From Telmatactis stephensoni (taxonomy: Eukaryota > Cnidaria > Anthozoa > Actiniaria > Isophelliidae), in the NCBI GenBank assembly GCA_029948255.1, contig JALIZF010001797.1, forward strand, positions 70,001 to 134,000: 64,000 nt of DNA, given 5' to 3'. Shown here in pieces: positions 33,666 through 46,240 of this stretch. The notes beneath the pieces were generated by a model. It ran no database searches and was not told the origin of the DNA. It saw only the letters and a list, made by a program, of their open reading frames with translations. Position numbers and translations under genes: made by a program. Each line of letters opens with the position of its first letter. Positions within the stretch are counted from its first letter, which is position 1.

Positions 33666-34189
33666 CAGGGTAGTAACGAGGTATATAGTTTTTTTCAGTC
33701 AGATCCCGATCCCAGGGCTAAAAATCTGATCCTTGATGGCCCAAAATAAGGACATTGATTTTGATCACTGATCCCGTAAAGTGATCCCTGAAAAATGGTG
33801 ATCCCGATTCCAAAGACAGTGATCCCAATCTCAAGTCTAAAAATCTGATCCTAGCCTCCTCCGCAGGCAACTCCTTTTCTTTCTCTTGGGCTTCCTGTTG
33901 CAAAGATGAGAGACTGGGGGCGAGCAAAAAAGGACAAGGGGGGAGGGGGAGAGGGAAGAAAGAAAGAGAAGAGGAGTTCTCTCCTAAACTCTCGCCTCCA
34001 GTCTTCGCTCTTCCCGTTCGATCCCACAGGAAACCCAATAAAGGAAAGGAAAGGAGTAGCCTGCGGAGGAGGCTAATCTGATCCCTGCCAGACCAAAAAA
34101 TAACGTTCATGTGATCCCTGAGCCCCAAAATAACGCTGATCCCTGATCCCATATACCTCGTATATTTTTTTTTTTTCGTTACTACCCTG
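33666..34189. mobile_element. CAGGGTAGTAACG miniature element (middle)
   Basis: The inverted ends read CAGGGTAGTAACGAGGTATA and it is flanked by TATTCA on both sides (33660-33665, 34190-34195). The interior is GATCCC-rich, like the element at 32998 but with different termini. It is itself interrupted at 33851-34075. Confidence 0.85.
33851..34075. mobile_element. TAGCCTCCTCCGCAGGC miniature element (innermost)
   Basis: The inverted ends are TAGCCTCCTCCGCAGGC and GCCTGCGGAGGAGGCTA. The direct repeat ATCTGATC lies at 33843-33850 and 34076-34083. The interior is purine-rich with no coding capacity. Confidence 0.85.
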
Positions 34190-34698
34190 TATTCATCAAA
34201 GCAAAATTAGAAAAGAAAAGGAAAAAAAAAAAAACCTAGCTTCTGGGACCAGGGCCACAAAAGTATTTGCATACATTTGATACACTTTGACCTTGCGTCA
34301 GTTGTTAATTAGGCGTATTGGGCGTGTCAAATGGTCAAGACCGACACTTTGCGAGACCCGAGACGTTTTTTTCGTATATTTCTCTTGTCTTCAAAATTCG
34401 AGACTCTGTCGAGACGGCTTTTAGCGAAATATCGACACTTCAAGACCCACGGAATTTCACCGAATTTTTTACGAGACTCTGACGTTTTGAAGGGACCAAT
34501 CCAGACCCTTGTGCATCAAAATCAGATCGATTCGACAACGTACCAACTCATTGAGTCACAGTTCGATATAGAGGTCTTATTGAAAAACCTCTCTCTCACA
34601 GGTAATCCAAGTAGTGATTTGATCTTTATGTTGAGAACGTGAAATTTCCGTAAGACAAAAAATGCCTTTTCCGGTTACTTTTAGTAACGGTAAACCGG

Positions 34699-35160
34699 CA
34701 CTTCACGCTTTCGTCCGCCATTTTTAAAATTTATAGCAAAATTTATAGAAATCTGGATCACTTTGACTTACCATAACTAGCTCGGATTTGTCGGATTTTC
34801 AAAATTTAAACTATACTTAATTTGCAGATATGCATGCCATATGTCGGACTCAGTGAAAATAAGACCATTACAAGTATTTTAACTACGTTTTTCAAGTCAG
34901 CCTTTGTTCCGCGAATGATCTTAATATTTACGTGCCGAACGCTTTATTTTAAAAACAAAAACCCCTTTTTCTCACCTTGTAGTCTTCCAATGTTGATCAT
35001 GTAAACAGTCATAAATAACAAAGCCATTATCGTTTAAAAAAATAAATTTTTAAAAATACGATAAAAATGAGCCGAGTTATGATAAGTCAAAGTGATCCAG
35101 ATTTCTATAAATTTTGGCGCGTTTGCTCCAATTCAAAACGGTGGACGAAAGCAGAAAGTG
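34699..35160. mobile_element. Foldback-type non-autonomous element
   Basis: The arms of about 90 bp (CTTCACGCTTTCGTCCGCC through ATAACTAGCTCGG) are repeated in inverted orientation at about 35070-35160. The middle is AT-rich and non-coding. Confidence 0.7.
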
Positions 35161-35317
35161 ACTTATTGGTCCTTATTCTTTTAGATACAGTAGAAGCCGA
35201 AAAAGCCCGTATAAAAGAAACTCCTCCAGGCTAAAAATCGAGCAATAAGTGCCCAATATATGCGGTAATATTGGCGCCATCCTATGCTCACCAGATACCA
35301 TGCGTGTTCAGTATATG

Positions 35318-35395
35318 TTTTTGTAAAGCGCCTAGAGCAGATTTTGGATAGGCGCTATATAAATGTTCATTATTATTATTATTTATTATTATTAA
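35318..35395. repeat. SINE/LINE 3' tail
   Basis: The sequence AAAGCGCCTAGAGCAG, then GGCGCTATATAAATG and a (TTATTA) run, matches the common 3'-tail design of invertebrate SINEs and their LINE partners. No tRNA-like head is seen upstream. Confidence 0.6.
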
Positions 35396-35563
35396 CATTT
35401 CACGCAACATTGTTGCATTGCGTTGCTACGCAACATTGTTGGGCGAAATCTTGCACTTACTTTTATCGCCGGCTCAGTACTTCACCAGCACTTCCGGCGG
35501 ATGCGGGAAGTTTTCTGTGACGTCATTGCCTCTTCCTAGACAAGGCAACAGAGAGAGCGAACA

Positions 35564-38500
35564 ATGGCGGAGCCTCCAAGCGCCTTTCAAGAATTCGAAT
35601 ATGAAAACTACCCCAAAAGATTTCGATATTCACGTACTTATGAAGCAGAAATGTAAGTTATACATATGCTTTACTATTTTAGTTAGAAATATTTCGCATT
35701 TTTGTCTCGGAAAGCAGGGGAAAATGAAACTTTAATTTGAGGCTTCTGTAGACAAGACAAGTTCAGTCAAGAATTTACACCAGCAAGGAAAGTTTTCTGT
35801 TACTCTACAGAGAAAGTTTATTTTTGGCAATTACCACATCCACTTTTTGGGGGGTCTATTTCGATTTCTCCGAGATTTGTTTAGCTGATTTTTGAAAGAT
35901 CTAGAATTGTAAATCAGTTTTTCACTAGACGATGGCAAAAACTGCTGTAGCTAATTTAGTCTGGCAACTTCCACAAGCGTTTGAGAGAGCTAGAGATCTT
36001 TTTGTAAAGTTCTTTACCTTAATTTGTATCTTCCCCTTTGAGTTATGATCAGCCGTTAATTCATTTCATCTTCAGTTCGGTTATTTTGAAGAAATCATTT
36101 TGGAATCTATAAGACTTAACGTTAGAAGCTTCTTCTGACGAATATTTTCTATTCTAGGGAAAGAGAAGAACAAGAAGAAAAGCCCGAAGTAAAGAAAGAA
36201 TCCACGGTTAGTTTGCTTCCTTGGTTCACTGAGATTTTTTTTGAAAAAGCAAACATCCAAACGTCATAATTTGTCTCTCCTTCGAGGCTTGGCGAAATCT
36301 AATATTGTAATGCTTTGACGTCATAGCTGGTCATGCACATATGAAATATGCTTGATCTTTACACTGAAAGATAATTGCTAAGCTATACTTCACCCATTCA
36401 AGAAAAATTAGGTTAATCTGACATAACAATTATTACTCGTGCCCAGGCCATAGGCCGGGAATGGGTTATAAACTACAAATGTTTTTTTCTTTTTCTTCGT
36501 TTTCGTCTCGAGAATGCGGCATTCTTGCACAATCGGTCACGTGATGCACTCCTGATTGGCTAAGAGCTTAAGAAACAATGTCCTTCATTCATCACCTTTG
36601 AGCAACTGCGAATGCAAGCCAGGAACTTTAGGAATGCAAGATGGCCGACTACAAAGAAAATAGCTTTCAGAGACAGGCTCTTCCAGGAATAATACATTGT
36701 AAAGTGGAGCTTTTAACTCGAGATATACCTAGACACTTATAAGAGCTTCAGAATGGGCTGTTATTTTGAGCTTCATCTCCAATACTTTGACCAAATATCG
36801 ATATCTAAATGGAGTACTTGAAAGGAAGCCCTCGCGATAAAGACTATTTCCTATGAGCTAGAAATCTACAAATTTCTCATCCTACATGTTGCTAAACGAA
36901 CATACATAGAAGCAAGTCAATTATATTCCTCATTTAAGAGATCTTGAGAGGTTTTTGTACTGAATTTTAATATTGGAACTCTGGACCAGACCAATGCATG
37001 GAATTGGTTCCATTGACCTTGTGTTGCACGTTTGGTCATGTAACGTCTTTTATTCATATATAAAACATCCGAAACATGAACAAAAAATACATGATTTGTT
37101 ATTGTGTCAAAAACGCTGTTGTAGAAGTCTTTACAGCAAACAATTGAGATACAAAGTGAAATAAAAAGTTGAATAAACTGGTACATATTCGCAGGTAATA
37201 TTTTTGCATGTCGGAGATATATAATACCCATGCATGATAATAGAAGGACAAAGGCAAACACTAATATATACACGACTTTCATAATGGCCGCTGCTAATTA
37301 GCATAAATAGTGAAAAATTACTATGTCTGGATCTGTATCAATTTGAAATTATTAAGATTGTTGATTTTGATAATTTGTGCAATTTTCAAAACAAAACATT
37401 AAATCCTTGACAAGATATGGGGATTTAAAATTCTGAAAATGCACCAAAATGAGGCTACCAAGGCTTTTGGTCAAAATTACATACAAAACTCTCTATTTTT
37501 CACAGCACATAACTTTTTTGATATTGAACCAAAAGTGATAAAATTTTCTGAAAATATTTGTCTTGAAGTAATTTCTCACATAGCATTGATAATTTCTTGC
37601 ACAAGGCCCTCATTTTCTCTAATGGAAAAAACTGAATTATGAAAGTGGTCTATAGCTGCTGACAAATTGACTAATCAGATATTCTTTAGTTTAAGTTAGC
37701 CGATTCAAAAAAGGTCTTTATGTTATGGTTAACTATTTCCTGGGAAGAGTACGAACGGGGCGCGGTCATTGGAGCCTTCCGGGGCACGAGTGAACGCACG
37801 TGTGTGTCTAGTTTTGTAATGTTTTCCTTTTTTCCATAGCCAAATCCATTCAATATGACAGCCAGGAATTTCCCCAAGAAGAGGTCTGTAAATACACTTT
37901 TGCAAATGTTTTATCTTTCTGTCATATGTTCATCCAATTATCATGACCAAAGTTTCTGCCATTGAAATTTTCACATTCACCCACTGGTTCTGGTACTTAC
38001 AAGTGTTCTCTAAAAATGAGGAATTGCTGGCTTTCAATTGACGTCAAGGCGGCCATCTTGGTTGAACTTCAACAAAAGATTGCTCATTAGTGTCTCTTGT
38101 TTGTTCAACCAACATGGCTGCCACTCTTTTATATTTTGACTCTCAAGGGAATGATTGAAAAACAGCAATAGATGAATATTTAGTACTTTTCCTAGATTCA
38201 GTTCAGTATATCACTTGCAATCAAGGCATTATGCTTGAACAAAATGCAAAAGTAAATACAATATAATATGGTCAAATATATAATATACAGGGCATCTGAC
38301 AGAGGGTGTGATTGCACCATTGGCCCACTATAGCCCACCAGATCACACTATTTATCATTTGCATTGTCTTGTATGAAGACAGTAGTGCTCAAATGAGATG
38401 AGCAAGTCTTGAGTAGGAACTTTCATTGACTTGCATCTCAATAATTGATTCCAATTAGCCTCCCATTATTGGAAGCTAATTAGCGAGACAATTCACTTAT

Positions 38501-41500
38501 ACGGCAGTTGTAAATAGTGTTATTTATTGTGTTTCTTTTATTCATTTTATAGAAATCATTACATAAGATCATCCATGGCTTCCTACAATAGAACAAGGTA
38601 CACTTTTGTGAAATAAATAAAATTATTGTAATATTATTGTAATAATGGCAGTGTACATGGTGTGCAGTCCTCAAAAATTGATTGAAAAGAATGAACAATG
38701 AAAAGTGTATTACAATGTACATACTGTTTACTATAGAAAAGGGAGTGTTTTCAGGTGGACCCAAGAATCCTATACTCAAATCCCCCACTTTTTTCAGTCT
38801 ACTTTGCTTCCCCTGTAATTAATTAACATCTTGCATAAATAACTAATGATTAAAATCTCCCAGTTGCTAAGTAACTTCAAACAGTTATTTTGTGAACGTC
38901 CTGACTGAAACAAATCTTGTCTTGCAGAGGGAGTTCAGTAGGTGGTAATAAAGCTTTAGAACTGGTTAGAGCAGCTCTACAGCCCTCACTAAATGCTGAG
39001 ATAGAACAAGTATTAAAGAGCTATCAAGAGGTAAATTATAACTACCATGTTGTCATGGTAACAAAGATGCAATATTGGACAAAATTCTTGGCACCTTTTT
39101 GCCAAGTTAGAATTTTTTTTTTTCAAGCTACTGGACATGATCCCTCCCCTTCCCCTTCCAGGGGCGTATCCAAGGGGGGTCCCAGGGTGCCCGTGACCCC
39201 CCTTTGAAAACAAAAAGATGATAGAAATAAAAGAATCTGACTGGAGAAAGATTGAGAAATTGGAAGTGTGACCCCCCTTTGGTGGAAAATGGAAAGTGTG
39301 ACCCCCCTTTGAAATATTCTGAATACGCCCCTGCCTTCCAATACAATGTTGTAAAGGTTTTTTAAAGGGCAAACACAACAGCAACCTTTCTGGATCATCA
39401 TTGAAAAGGGAAGAGGGGATCTGGTGATAAATTCTTGGAGAAATGTTACATTTCTTTCAGCGATGAAAAAAATTATGTTAGAAATAGAGAAAGTCCTAAA
39501 GGGTTTTGTCAGGTATTGTTAGACGTATAATTTTAACTTTTGCCTTTTGCTGTTAAAGATGTTTAAAATGGCAGCTGCTAATGCAAGGGATAATACTGGT
39601 GAAACAATTACAGAGGAACAGATTAACACTGTGATTAGAAAGAGTTTGGAAGAGGTAATTTTTACTTATTTTAATACTTATTTCTCAACAAATACATGAC
39701 TTGTACAGTCTGTAGTAAGAGCAGTTTTTGATGGTAAATGGGGTTTGCTGCACATGTAATTTTCCCAGTTACATGAAAACTGGTCTACGCCCTGGTACCT
39801 CTCTATCAATGACCACCTCCTTACAATGGCCACTTCTCTACATTATACAGTACCATCACATTACCAGGACCGTACACTCAGCATGGGTAGGGGTTGCATT
39901 TGCCTCCCTAACTTAGTAGCCACAGAAACTGATATTTTGCTCTCTATACCTGACTCTTTCCTCCCCCTCAAGCTATCCCCCAGAATTGCCACTTAACAGT
40001 TGTTACACATTCAGTATTAAAGTTTCCTTTATTTTTCAAATAAAAGCTATTATGTAAATTTCTTTGAAATCATTCCAAGGTAACAACTATTCAAAATTAA
40101 TGATATCTTGCCTATAAAAAATTTATTGTTTCCTTAAATGTCCATAATCTAGCAAAGTTATTATTAAATAATAAGTATTCTCTGCTTACTTCCAAAAGGC
40201 AAAACTCATGTACAGAGTTGATTCAAGGAGTTCTTTGGAAAAAGTTAAGTATGAACGTAGTGAGAGAGGATCAAGCCCAGTTGTGCATAAGGTGAGAATA
40301 TACAAATGTATACAAAGACTACAGTATTATAGTATCACAGTAGTGGTCCTTATACTGGCAATCTAAGTAAGAGTTAAATACCAATAACCAAGGCCTGCCT
40401 TTAGGATAAAGCCAAGGTTCAAGGTATTTAACTGGAGTGCCTTCAGTTTGAATAATTATCCACAGCGCACTAGCGGTAGGTAGACTGCTCATGTTTCAGT
40501 TGTCTCAGTATTTTGGTAGTTGAACATAATTTTGAAGAACGAGATAGTTAGCCAAATATTCTGTGTCAAAATAAAATTTCTTGCATTCGATATGCAAATG
40601 AATTTGAAGCCCAAAACACAGACATGCACAGACAAATTTTACACATGCTTCATGGGGATGCATAAATATGTGACTAACATAACTGCTGGCCAGTAATAGT
40701 CTGCTAGCACAGGTTAACTGCTTTGAGTTGACAAAACCATGATAAACCACTTTCAAACTTTACTGCCAGAGCATAAGGCTATGGCTGTGATGAACAATCT
40801 GCAATGTCCACCACTTACTGTCACTTTTACCATTATCGTACCAACCACTTGCCAGCCACTTATCCACCACTTATCCACCACTTACCCACCACTTACATTG
40901 TATCAAACTATGCAATTTGGCCACTATTGCTGATGGTTATAATGTTAGTTTTGACAGCTGGTAAATTTGTGCCAGCTCCTAGCCACTAATCAGAATCATG
41001 GTACTTCTGATCAATTTTCCAAGTTGATACCAGTCATTTAGGATATACATTTTTATCTAATTTTAGAAACGACCTCGCCTGGATGTTGATAGGGAAAGGT
41101 GAGTTCTTCAAATGGAAAGGTACATTTCAGGTGAAAATAGCCTGTAGCACAAGATCAACAGTGAACTTTGGATGTTGTGGATGAGTTTCTCTGCACACAA
41201 ACTTTACAGACCAGAAGATAGATCTGACTAATGTTTAAACTAAAGACAAAAAGGTCTTCGTACATGTGTTGGAAGCTTATTCAAGGCTTGATCACATAAC
41301 ATTTGGAGGAAATAATGATAGCAGTGATCAGGGTCAGAGAAAACAAAATGACAATGATTTATTTACCTTGGAGCCTTGTTTTGAATATATTGGGGTTTTT
41401 ATTTCAAAAATATTAAAGCTAGATGCAATAACCAAGAATGACTGGCACTCTGTTTGTTACTTTATAGATCAACTGCATCTTCAAGGGCAGCAGAATCCAA

Positions 41501-44500
41501 GACTATTGCAGCATATGATGTAAGTGATTTTAATGTAAATAATGATTGATAGTTTAAAATTAATGTAAATAATGATTGATAGTTTAAAATAAATATTCTT
41601 TATTTATCCTCGGATTTCAGAGTAGCATTTCTGCTAATATCTCCGAGACTCATTCACATACTCGCTACCCCTACATTCGATATTCTCTTCATACAATTTT
41701 AAAACTCACATGTTGATTTTTGCTGAGGGAGGAAAAACCGGAGAACCCGGAGAAAAAACCCTTGTGGCATGGTAGAGAACAACACATCAAACAAACTCAA
41801 CTCACATATGATCCAGCGTCCGAGCCGGGACTCGAACACTGGACCACAGTGGTGAGAGGCAAGTGGCTTAACCACTACGCCACCCATGCCACCCATAGTT
41901 ATCTTTAATAAATAAAATGCTTAAAATAACTTGTCATATTACTAGTGGGACCCTGAAAGTATTAATGAAGAAACAGAGTTTGTCATGGGAGTCAAAGCAA
42001 ACAAGTGAGTTGGATTACTGACAGTATCAATATTACCAAATAATTCTTACCGTGTGACTACTCCAACCAAGGCCACCCAAACCAATTTTCATGCAAATTG
42101 TCCAATCACAATTGAATATATATGCAATATAATCTCTTTTCTACAAATGTTTAATATTTCGCTTTGAATGAATATAATTTGCTTTGACTGTGTACGAATT
42201 ACTATTGACATTGAACAAGAAGCATCGTATGCTGTAGAATTCGCAACAAATCTGTCTGTTAAGTGTCAAAAATGTAACATTGAAAATTTATCTGAAAATT
42301 TTTTGGGTGGCCTTGTAATTGGTTGGAGTAGTTGCACTGCAATACCATTATGTATACAGTCAGAGGTCTCTTATAGAGGTGCATCTCATAGTGGTGTGTG
42401 TATGTCATAGAGTACATGTACATGTGGCAAGTTACAGTGGGCTGTCTGTCATACATGTACATAAGATGTTTTTTTGGCTTATAGAGGAGTCAGTTATAGA
42501 ACTGAGGAGTCGGTTACTAGAGGGTTATCTGTCTTATAGGGGTGGCTGTCCATCTGAGGGATGTTTGTCTTATAAGAGTTTAATAAGAGGTGGTTTGTCT
42601 TTGAGAGGTGTAAGTGATAGAGGGGTATCTGTTTTATAAAGGTGTCTGTCATAAAGAAGTGTCTTTCATAGAACTCGTGGTATGTCTTAGAGTAATGTTT
42701 GTCTTATAGCAGTGTCTGTCACAGAGGGTGTCTGTCTTATAGAAATGTCTGTCATGGAGGGTTGTCTGTCTTGTAGAGAATTCTGTCAGTTGGAAGGATG
42801 TCAGTCTTATAGAGGTGTCTGTCATGGAGAGTTGTCTGTCAAGTATTGAGATGTCTGTCAATTAGAGGGATGTCTGTTTTGTACAGATTTGTCAATAAGA
42901 GGGTTGGCAGTTTTATAGAGGTATCTGTCAAGTATTGAGGTGTCTGTCAATTAGAGGGATGTCTTTTTAGTACAGATGTCAACAAGAGGGTTGGTAGTCT
43001 TATAGAGGTGTCTCATGGAGAGCTGTCTGTCAAGTATAGAGGTGTCTGTCAAGTATTGTGGTGTCTGTCAATTAGAGGGATGTCTGTTTTGTACAGATGT
43101 GTCAATAAGAGGGTTGGCAGTCTTATAGAGGTGTCTGTCATGGAGGGATGTTTGTCTTATAGAAGTGTCTGTCACAGAGGGTGTCTGTCTTATAGAGGTG
43201 TCAGTCATTGTGTATTTAATTCTTTGTTTTTCAGAGCTCTTGGTTTTGCTGCCACAAGAGGCAAGCTTTATTATAGACATCCACACCTTTTCAAGGTATG
43301 AGGTTCCTTCTTGTCCCATACTTACTGTACAATTATAATCTGGTAGACATTATACAGTATGAGAAAATCTTTTTATATGCTTTTGTTCTTTGTTGTTTTT
43401 TGTAGTATTCTGGAGACTCAGATGATAAACAGTGGTTGTATGAACAAAGCCAGTTACCCATCACTGGAGGCAAGGTATCATCATCATCATCACCATCATC
43501 ATCATCAGTACCATCATAATCAATGTCATAATCATTTCTAATTAAAATCCTGTCAAACACAATCAAATAATTAATTCTCTTTTAAGGTGATGTTACAATT
43601 AGGCTAAAACATTGTTGCATTAAAAGCCTAACATGGTGAGCAGCTACAATAATATTTTTAGGGCAACATTATTGTGGCTACACCAATATTGTTGCCATGA
43701 ATATCGTGCAGCCATGCATGACACCACTGTCCAGTGTAACCTCACCTTTTTCAAGACTAAGATTGATGTAGAATGCATATTTTTGCAGGCTTTTTTGATG
43801 ATATCAAAAGAAGTTAGAAACCTGGTTGAGACTCACACAGAGTACAGGTAAGCAAATTCTTCAACCTTTACATTGTTCTTGTAGAGAAACTCTGAGTCAA
43901 GGGTAATTGATTAAGTTTTTGTTTTTGTGTTCAGGGAGAATGAGAACATCAAGATAGATGACTTGAAAGGCTTCAAGGTCCCCAAACAAATGATTGAGAA
44001 AATGAAGGCATACATGAGAAGTGAGTGCTGTATTTGCTCATAATAACCATTATTTTTCATTACAACCTTACTTCCAAAGGTGGACATGATTAACAAATTT
44101 AATTGTTATATACCAACTGTCGAAGTCCATTTTTCTCGTTCTTTCATTGGGCAAGAGGGTATCACGTGAACGTGAACAAGTTTCGATGCAATGGGCAACA
44201 GTGTGTTGTGGACCGGCATTAACAAAACCAGAAGTTGATTGAGCTTTGAAGGCGCGCATTTGCAAATTAATTCATTTGGACATGAGGCAAAACTCATGTT
44301 AATTGTCAAAATACTGAGTCGAGGAATAGACAGAATTTTTCCCAGAAAAAAATGGATAATCAAGCAGGAATGCTGCCAGACAAGCTGCAACAATTTATTC
44401 TCCGAAAAACATTGTGCAAAAAAAGGTCAGTTTGTTGACAAATTTTGAGTGAATTTTAATAAGAACATTCATTGTGGCGATGTTTTGCTTTTCATTCTTT

Positions 44501-45411
44501 GACAGAAATTGGTATATAACAAAGTACTTAGTTACTGGAACCTCAGGAAAGCAGTATGGTTTTGTGGTCCCTCATCCACAGTGTTTCCCTTGAAACATAC
44601 TGTTTCTCTTGGTCCCAGTAAATAAGTTTTAAATATTACCCTGCATCACATGAGGTTTCAATTCTCCAGCAATATGAGTTCTTTTCAACATTTTAAAAGC
44701 TACAAATAACATCTTTTATAAGGCTGTAACATGTCTATGTTTCTCCTACATTTTTCTATATGTTGTAGGAATGACATACTTTTCACTCGATCCATCATCT
44801 TTTGCCTTTGAGTCTGGTGCATTTCTGGTGAAACGAGGACAAGATTCTCAGGGGTTTCAATAATAGGTGGCTACCGGGGGTAAAGCGCCGCCTATTTTAC
44901 CTCTCACCGCTGGTTATTGATTGCAGCCCCGTTTGGGACACAGATGCCTACTTCAATCACTCAGACACTTATTCAAAACGATAATGAAACCCCTGGATTC
45001 TAGCATAAAAATGCACTACTTCAATATTGTGAATAAATAATTTCCACACATTGTGGTTGAGCTTCTCAAGGTCAACTCAGTAATTTCTTTAGCCATTCTG
45101 AGTAAGAGTTTCAAGTGATTTTCATCATACTCCTACTTTAAAACAATATGTAATAATGAATGAATAAGAAAGAAAAGTTTCTATTAATAGTACTACTCAC
45201 TTTTTTTGTACTTGCAGAAGCAAAACGAGAAGCTGTGAGAAGACGTGCTGAGCAGAACAAGTCAATGCCCAAACTAGAACGTGTTGTAGAGCCACCAAAA
45301 GAAAAAGTTGTGGAAACAGTTGTTGAAGAAAAACCTAAGATATGTACAGGGAATGAAGTGAATGAAGTCAAGATTACAGAATCTGTGCAGACCACTTCTT
45401 CTCAGATTTAA
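35564..45411 (+). CDS. DNTTIP1: DNTTIP1 (TdIF1), HDAC-complex subunit
   Basis: Fourteen exons join in phase at GT-AG sites to give 361 residues: 35564-35652, 36158-36206, 37840-37883, 38928-39030, 39559-39654, 40199-40291, 41067-41098, 41468-41519, 41946-42004, 43235-43295, 43406-43474, 43789-43847, 43935-44020, 45218-45411. The dimerisation region (LVRAALQPSLNAEIEQVL, ARDNTGETI) and the C-terminal DNA-binding region (WDPESINEETEFVMG, NKALGFAATRGKLYYRHPHL, VPKQMIEKMKAYM) follow the vertebrate protein closely. In vertebrates it dimerises and recruits HDAC1/2 with MIDEAS to chromatin (MiDAC complex). The basic HKKRPRLD replaces the AT-hook-like stretch of the human protein but could still act as a nuclear signal. 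The start gives an acidic, aromatic N-terminus unlike human. The C-terminal extension is longer than human TdIF1 (329 residues). Confidence 0.93.
38022..38170. mobile_element. Second copy of the CRE/AAGATGGCC miniature element
   Basis: Inverted relative to 22552-22700, with ends ATTGCTGGCTTTCAATTG and AAAACAGCAAT. It holds GACGTCA and GGCGGCCATCTTGGTTG. It lies in intron 3 of DNTTIP1. Confidence 0.75.
39160..39333. mobile_element. Miniature element, AGGGGCGTATCC ends
   Basis: AGGGGCGTATCC on the left is matched by GAATACGCCCCTG on the right, with CCTTCC on both sides. The interior has two GTGACCCCCCTTTG words. Located in DNTTIP1 intron 4. Confidence 0.75.
41531..41590. repeat. 30-bp tandem duplication
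   Basis: Two perfect copies of a 30-bp unit beginning TAATGTAAATAATGATTG, directly before the SINE, in DNTTIP1 intron 8. Confidence 0.9.
41592..41895 (-). mobile_element. tRNA-derived SINE
   Basis: On the minus strand, an A-box-like TGGCGTAGTGGTTAAGCC and a B-box TGTTCGAGTCCC sit about 35 bp apart, as in an RNA polymerase III promoter derived from a tRNA. A body of about 200 bp and an AT-rich tail (AATAAAGAATATTTA) follow. It lies in DNTTIP1 intron 8. A functional tRNA is excluded because no acceptor stem can be closed. Confidence 0.8.
42361..43205. repeat. GTCTGTCTTATAGAGGTGTC minisatellite
   Basis: About 850 bp of irregular repeats built from GTCTGTCATGGAGG, GTCTGTCTTATAGA and GTCAATTAGAGGGATGTCTG, with a visible higher-order duplication at 42860-43110. 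It fills most of DNTTIP1 intron 9 up to about 30 bp before exon 10. Confidence 0.9.
43478..43520. repeat. CAT/ATC microsatellite
   Basis: A (ATC)n run interrupted by CACC and GTACC, starting directly after the donor site of DNTTIP1 exon 11. Confidence 0.85.
44849..44995. mobile_element. Miniature element, CAGGGGTTTCA ends
   Basis: Inverted ends are CAGGGGTTTCA and TGAAACCCCTG. GATTCT flanks both sides exactly (44843-44848, 44996-45001). It is 147 bp long and lies in the last intron of DNTTIP1. Confidence 0.88.
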
Positions 45412-46075
45412 GCTAATAAGAAAATTGTAATTCAACTTGAAGTTGAGCAGTGGAATACCTGATGGTGTTAAGCAAAATTATGTTGCCTTCCCCCCAGATT
45501 GTTGGGGGTGGGGGGGGGGGGAGATACATTGTTTGCTGTAACAACCTTCAAAGTGAAAACAATACTTCCCTCTGGATCCTCTACCCTCTACAGATTCCTC
45601 TGACCTTCCCCTTGAATTGCCTCAGATAAAATTTTACTACAATACTTGTACAATGGTGCCTCACAGGCGTTCCTTCCCCTCTTTTCCAGGAAAAGGCTGG
45701 GGAATGGCTGTATGCTAATGTACAAGTAGTAGCCTGTGAATGAGCAAAAAGAACACTGTTTGCAGGTTATCCCATACAGAACTACAATAACATATGATGG
45801 TGCCCAGTCTTTGCCTTGTAGCTTACATGTTTGTAACATGAACAAAAACTATCAGAGTTCTAAAATATTTGCTTATAAAATGTTTAATTTTTATATATCC
45901 CTATATCTTTCCAGCCTGGTTTTCAGACAGTCAAAGGTCAACTGATTTGTTAGGCTTGATTTCCAGCCTTGGAGAGTTTGGTTTAGAATCCTTGATGAGG
46001 ATTTTAACTGGAACCCATCATAGCTGTAAATTGAACCTACCCCATTCCTTCTCCAAACTAGTTTGGGCTGCATTG

Positions 46076-46240
46076 CAGTGGTGGATCCAGGGGGGGTTCC
46101 ATGGGTTCCACGGAACCCCCCTTGAAGGTTTTAAGCCATTTTTATCAAACATCGACCAAAGAATAGAGTGTTATACACAGCTGGCTTTAAAAAAGTAGAA
46201 ACCCCCCCCCCCCCCTTGGAAAAATCCTGGATCCGCTAAT
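46076..46240. mobile_element. Miniature element, CAGTGGTGGATCCAGG end
   Basis: The left end CAGTGGTGGATCCAGG is matched by CCTGGATCCGCTAAT at the right, a terminus widely seen in hAT-type non-autonomous elements. GCATTG flanks both sides (46070-46075, 46241-46246). The interior includes a 14-base C run. Confidence 0.8.

Larger units (their letters stand above)
33562..34255. mobile_element. hAT-like miniature element (outer of three)
   Basis: The ends TACCCTGGTCCTAGAGGC and inverse TTCTGGGACCAGGGC flank pyrimidine- and purine-rich arms. A direct repeat ACAAAAGT lies outside both ends (33554-33561, 34257-34264), which fits hAT 8-bp duplications. It is interrupted by the element at 33666-34189. 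A related uninterrupted copy is at 52932-53122. Confidence 0.8.

Noticed and set aside
34331..34642. A 103-codon frame upstream of the foldback element
   Set aside because: The DNA has recurrent CGAGAC words, which suggests a repeat, and the translation matches no known domain.
39013..39401. Overlapping frames with GGVT..GTPLG repeats in an intron
   Set aside because: They translate a miniature inverted-repeat element (39160-39333), not a gene.
41820..41895. tRNA gene
   Set aside because: A- and B-box-like words are present, but the acceptor and anticodon stems do not close and a SINE body follows. It is called a SINE instead.
42361..43205. CRISPR-like array
   Set aside because: The repeats are irregular in length with no unique spacers, and lie in an intron of a nuclear gene.
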